A stretch of 7,829 bases of DNA from Spirochaetaceae bacterium (lineage in GTDB: Bacteria; Spirochaetota; Spirochaetia; Treponematales; Treponemataceae): the NCBI GenBank assembly GCA_031272345.1, contig JAISTZ010000110.1:1-7829 (forward strand), read 5' to 3'. This document shows, piece by piece, positions 6,279 to 7,829 of the stretch (within the stretch, counting starts at the first letter, position 1; each line of letters begins with the position of its first letter). Made by a program: the position numbers and the translations under genes. The notes below the pieces were generated by a model. The model saw only the letters and a program-made list of their open reading frames with translations. It was not told the DNA's origin and ran no database searches.

Positions 6279-6694
6279 GCCTCCCGGAAAATGTTCCGTA
6301 TGGTCATTCCTTCTATAACCTGATCGTCCCGCATATCTTCCGAGTAAAAAACCGTGCAATTATAGTCCAGCGCCGTGGCCAGGAGCAGAGAATCCCAATA
6401 GTGATAACCGTACTTTGCTATCAAATTCAAACCATGCTCGACGGTTTGTTCGTCAACCACCTTCATTTCAGTGTTGAATTTTATTTCGTCAAGCAGACGG
6501 ATTATTTCTCCATGGGGACACTTGTTTTTTGACATGGCGGAGTAGAATTCCCCCAAAACCTGCGTACTTGAAATTATTCTGCGGGAAGACAGCACATCCG
6601 CAAGCACACGGGACGCCTCGCAGTGCTTGGGGCCGCTGTTCGCAACTGCCGCATACACATAGATGTTTGTGTCGGCAAATACCGCGTCACTCAT
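6272..6694 (-). CDS. VapC-type PIN-domain toxin
   Basis: A 140-residue PIN-domain protein, predicted RNase toxin of a type II module. Active-site acids are in place: Asp8 in VFADTNIYVYA, Glu49 in QVLGEF, Asp101 in YHYWDSLLLATAL and Asp120 in YSEDM, with the WDSLLLATA motif typical of VapC-like PIN proteins. The start at 6694 places the PIN motif right after the N-terminus; an upstream in-frame start at 6784 would add 30 basic residues read across the antitoxin gene and is rejected. The start overlaps the antitoxin stop by 8 bases (ATGAGTGA), so translation is probably coupled. The stop codon falls within the structured element at 6221-6278. It differs in sequence from the DUF3368 PIN protein nearby, so the two are not a recent duplication. 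Confidence 0.85.
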   Translation of the reverse strand: MSDAVFADTNIYVYAAVANSGPKHCEASRVLADVLSSRRIISSTQVLGEFYSAMSKNKCPHGEIIRLLDEIKFNTEMKVVDEQTVEHGLNLIAKYGYHYWDSLLLATALDYNCTVFYSEDMRDDQVIEGMTIRNIFREAG

Positions 6695-6890
6695 ATAACT
6701 CGTCCCGGGAGTACATCTTGAAGTTTTGGAGGGAAACCGGCTGCGAGAAGAAGCCGCCCCGCTCCTTCGGTTCCGGGAAGACATTCAGCCGGATCTGGGC
6801 GCTGCCTACGGAAACCGTATCGGGCAGTTCAACATCAAGGTGAATCCGCCTGTCCGCAGGGATTGTTACGGTTTGTTGTATCGCTATCAT
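6687..6890 (-). CDS. Putative antitoxin paired with the PIN toxin, unplaced family
   Basis: A 67-residue protein directly upstream of, and overlapping, the PIN toxin, which is the position of a VapB antitoxin. The N-terminal half contains TVTIPADRRIHLDVELP (8-24), then a beta-rich-looking stretch ending QIRLNVFPEP (32-41); the tail MYSRDELYE (59-67) resembles the toxin-binding tails of antitoxins. I do not recognise a ribbon-helix-helix, AbrB, Phd or HTH DNA-binding signature. The start at 6890 is preferred. A TTG at 6926 would add 12 residues but coincides with a candidate -35 box. No ribosome site precedes 6890, and a -10-like TATTCT ends 7 bases before it, so the message may be leaderless. 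The role is inferred from position. Confidence 0.65.
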   Translation of the reverse strand: MIAIQQTVTIPADRRIHLDVELPDTVSVGSAQIRLNVFPEPKERGGFFSQPVSLQNFKMYSRDELYE

Positions 6891-6897
6891 GGGAGCA

Positions 6898-6926
6898 AGA
6901 ATAGCATATTTCAGGTTCTTACGCAA
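6898..6926 (-). promoter_or_regulatory. Candidate promoter of the second TA module
   Basis: On the minus strand TTGCGT (6926-6921) and TATTCT (6903-6898) are 17 bases apart. The -10 box ends 7 bases before the ATG at 6890, placing the transcription start at or next to the start codon. The match to consensus is modest (3 of 6 and 4 of 6). Confidence 0.35.
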
Positions 6927-6998
6927 TAGCCAAAAACAAAACTTTCGCCCCAGGACTATCTCCCCCCGCCGCTGTGCTGGACGGCAGGGGATTCGCTG

Positions 6999-7205
6999 TC
7001 ATGCGCGGGCCTTCTCCCAAGACGCCTGCGGCCGAGTGCCGTTTACTCCTCCGGCGTCCAGTATGCCGCCTTGCCGCTCCTGTTCATGCGCGAGAATTGC
7101 GTCAAGCCGCCGCCTGGTCTCCGGGGACACCGGCGCAAGCGTGTCAAGCGCATCCTCCACGCTCTGCTCATATTCGTCCAATACGATGTCAGCCTCGTTC
7201 AACAT
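6999..7205 (-). CDS. Small antitoxin-like partner of the BrnT-like toxin, possibly truncated
   Basis: A 68-residue protein encoded just after the BrnT-like toxin and overlapping it by 17 bases, the toxin-first order known for BrnT-BrnA. The N-terminal part is acidic and family-like: DEYEQSVEDALDTL (10-23), then PVSPETRRRLDAIL (25-38), as in antitoxins whose C-terminal half is a ribbon-helix-helix domain. Here that half is absent, and residues 45-68 (from GGILDAGG) do not look conserved. The adjacent frame on the same strand reads FSRMNRSGKAAYWTPEE and then TAA at 7045-7043, a more protein-like ending that would be joined by a one-base shift near 7097. Start at 7205 is fixed by GGAGGT. Function is inferred from context. 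Confidence 0.55.
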   Translation of the reverse strand: MLNEADIVLDEYEQSVEDALDTLAPVSPETRRRLDAILAHEQERQGGILDAGGVNGTRPQASWEKARA

Positions 7206-7467
7206 GGTTACCTCCATAAACTTTCTGATATTTCCTGCTGGGGAATATCGTCTTGAGAACAATCTGTTCCGCCTCGTTTATCAACGCGGGAACGACATGA
7301 ATATAATCATTGAAGGGCATGATGTAATAGATTTGCCCCGGACGCACGGGATTTTCCAGAATGGCTATTTCCCGGTGGTTTCTGATGACCTGTGCCGCGA
7401 GTTCAAAACTCACGCCCCGCGTTCTTTTGAGGAGGCGGTTTTTTGCTTCATCCCAGACAATATCCAT
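7189..7467 (-). CDS. BrnT-like (DUF497-related) toxin
   Basis: A 92-residue protein resembling BrnT, a small RNase toxin. The N-terminus IVWDEAKNRLLKRTRGVSFELAAQVI (3-28) follows the BrnT pattern WDEAKN..KHGVSFEEA, although the histidine before GVSF is replaced by arginine. The second half has the expected beta strands, and IVLKTIFPSRKYQK (68-81) carries the basic residues usual near the C-terminus. The start is the ATG at 7467: the BrnT pattern begins there, while the in-frame extension to 7599 would cross the terminator at 7545-7584. No ribosome site is visible, and TATACT ends 9 bases before the ATG, so the message may be leaderless. It overlaps the antitoxin gene by 17 bases. Assignment as BrnT-like is moderately sure; activity is inferred. 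Confidence 0.7.
   Translation of the reverse strand: MDIVWDEAKNRLLKRTRGVSFELAAQVIRNHREIAILENPVRPGQIYYIMPFNDYIHVVPALINEAEQIVLKTIFPSRKYQKVYGGNHVERG
7210..7215 (-). promoter_or_regulatory. Strong ribosome binding site of the third antitoxin
   Basis: GGAGGT lies 4 bases before the ATG at 7205, inside the toxin coding sequence. It rules out the upstream in-frame start at 7262. It contrasts with the toxin gene, which has no visible ribosome site. Confidence 0.75.
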
Positions 7468-7476
7468 GACAGTAAC

Positions 7477-7505
7477 AGTATACCCCGGCGCAGTGGAAAA
7501 AACAA
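7477..7505 (-). promoter_or_regulatory. Promoter of the BrnT-like module
   Basis: On the minus strand TTGTTT (7505-7500) and TATACT (7482-7477) are 17 bases apart; the -10 matches consensus at five of six positions. Only 9 bases separate it from the toxin ATG, so little or no untranslated leader is expected. Confidence 0.5.
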
Positions 7506-7544
7506 GCCCCCGGCCTCTTCCCCGGTTAAGGCGCAACGCCCTCC

Positions 7545-7584
7545 AAAAAACAAAAAGCCCCCTGGGTCTTGTTCCCCAGGGGGC
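7545..7584 (-). terminator. Strong intrinsic terminator, minus strand
   Basis: GCCCCCTGGG (7557-7566) and CCCAGGGGGC (7575-7584) form a perfect 10-base-pair stem with an 8-base loop. Read on the minus strand the stem is followed by TTTTTGTTTTTT (7556-7545). It terminates the gene ending at 7621 and isolates the BrnT-like module, whose own promoter lies just beyond. On the plus strand no T tract follows, so it is not bidirectional. Confidence 0.92.
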
Positions 7585-7620
7585 AGGAGACTCGCTCAAA
7601 CGCGTGCGCGTTGGTCTGCG

Positions 7621-7829
7621 TTAGCTTAGCGAGTTCTGATGAGCAGCCCCCGCCCATTTGGTGTCGTCGTTCACCATGTCGTCGGTATCAATGGTGCAGT
7701 TAAAAGCGCTCTCGTAGTCGTATTGACTATTGACGGCTTCAACAGTCGCTTTGCCGAAGTATGCGCTGCTGTTCTTCCCGCCGGGATAATAGAAAAAGAT
7801 GCCTATTTTTGTCAGGGTGCCGTCTATAT
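7621..7829 (-). CDS. C-terminal fragment of an unrecognised protein
   Basis: A minus-strand frame is open from the right edge of the window to TAA at 7623-7621, giving the last 68 residues of a protein whose start is outside. The visible part begins IDGTLTKIGIFFYYPGGKN and ends AGAAHQNSLS. It is rich in Asn, Asp, Tyr and Ser, with alternating hydrophobic residues such as AYFGKATVEAV, and contains one cysteine. It has no transmembrane segment. A strong terminator 37 bases beyond the stop supports it as a real gene end. I do not recognise the family. Composition would fit a secreted or surface protein, but this is only an impression. Confidence 0.6.
   Translation of the reverse strand, partial: IDGTLTKIGIFFYYPGGKNSSAYFGKATVEAVNSQYDYESAFNCTIDTDDMVNDDTKWAGAAHQNSLS

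Noticed and set aside
6695..6784. N-terminal extension of the VapC-type toxin
   Set aside because: Thirty basic residues read across the antitoxin gene; the PIN motif begins naturally after the ATG at 6694.
7468..7599. N-terminal extension of the BrnT-like toxin
   Set aside because: It would be translated through the terminator stem and the promoter; the BrnT pattern begins at the ATG at 7467.
6889..7629. Plus-strand open frame of 246 codons across the third TA module
   Set aside because: It runs antisense to two minus-strand genes and through the terminator; composition is shadow-like.

Overview
The window looks like chromosomal DNA from a host-associated spirochaete of the Treponema type. 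This is an inference from the MglB/MglA/MglC set, the mixed G+C content and the cluster of small toxin-antitoxin (TA) genes; nothing in the window proves the genus.

Layout: (1) 1-396, minus strand: the 5' part of bioY, a biotin transporter, running off the left edge. It is preceded by a near-consensus promoter whose -10 box sits inside a BirA-type biotin operator. (2) 500-1507, minus: a LacI-family regulator. (3) 1508-1683: a divergent control region with two promoters facing apart. Each has a related palindrome with a central CG at its start site, which suggests that the LacI protein controls both itself and the transporter. (4) 1684-5379, plus: mglB-mglA-mglC, a complete periplasmic-binding-protein ABC importer for galactose/glucose-type sugars. 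The mglB-mglA gap holds three adjacent perfect hairpins, and mglA and mglC overlap by ATGA.

(5) 5380-7467: an island of three different TA modules. A UPF0175 antitoxin and DUF3368 PIN toxin lie on the plus strand, of visibly lower G+C than the mgl genes. A second PIN toxin (VapC type) lies on the minus strand with a small upstream antitoxin of a type I cannot place. A BrnT-like toxin lies on the minus strand, followed by a short antitoxin that seems to lack its usual C-terminal DNA-binding part. Modules 1 and 2 converge on a G+C-rich structured element at about 6221-6280. (6) 7545-7584: a strong intrinsic terminator for the minus strand. (7) 7621-7829: the C-terminal end of an unrecognised minus-strand gene running off the right edge.

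How the genes work together: sugar sensing by the LacI protein probably sets transcription of mglBAC, and the hairpins could set an excess of binding protein over membrane subunits. The TA genes look like an accessory insertion downstream of the operon. No terminator is visible between mglC and the first TA module, so read-through is possible. The least described items are the second module's antitoxin, the apparently leaderless starts of modules 2 and 3, and the possible frameshift in the third antitoxin. No RNA gene, CRISPR array or transposase was seen.
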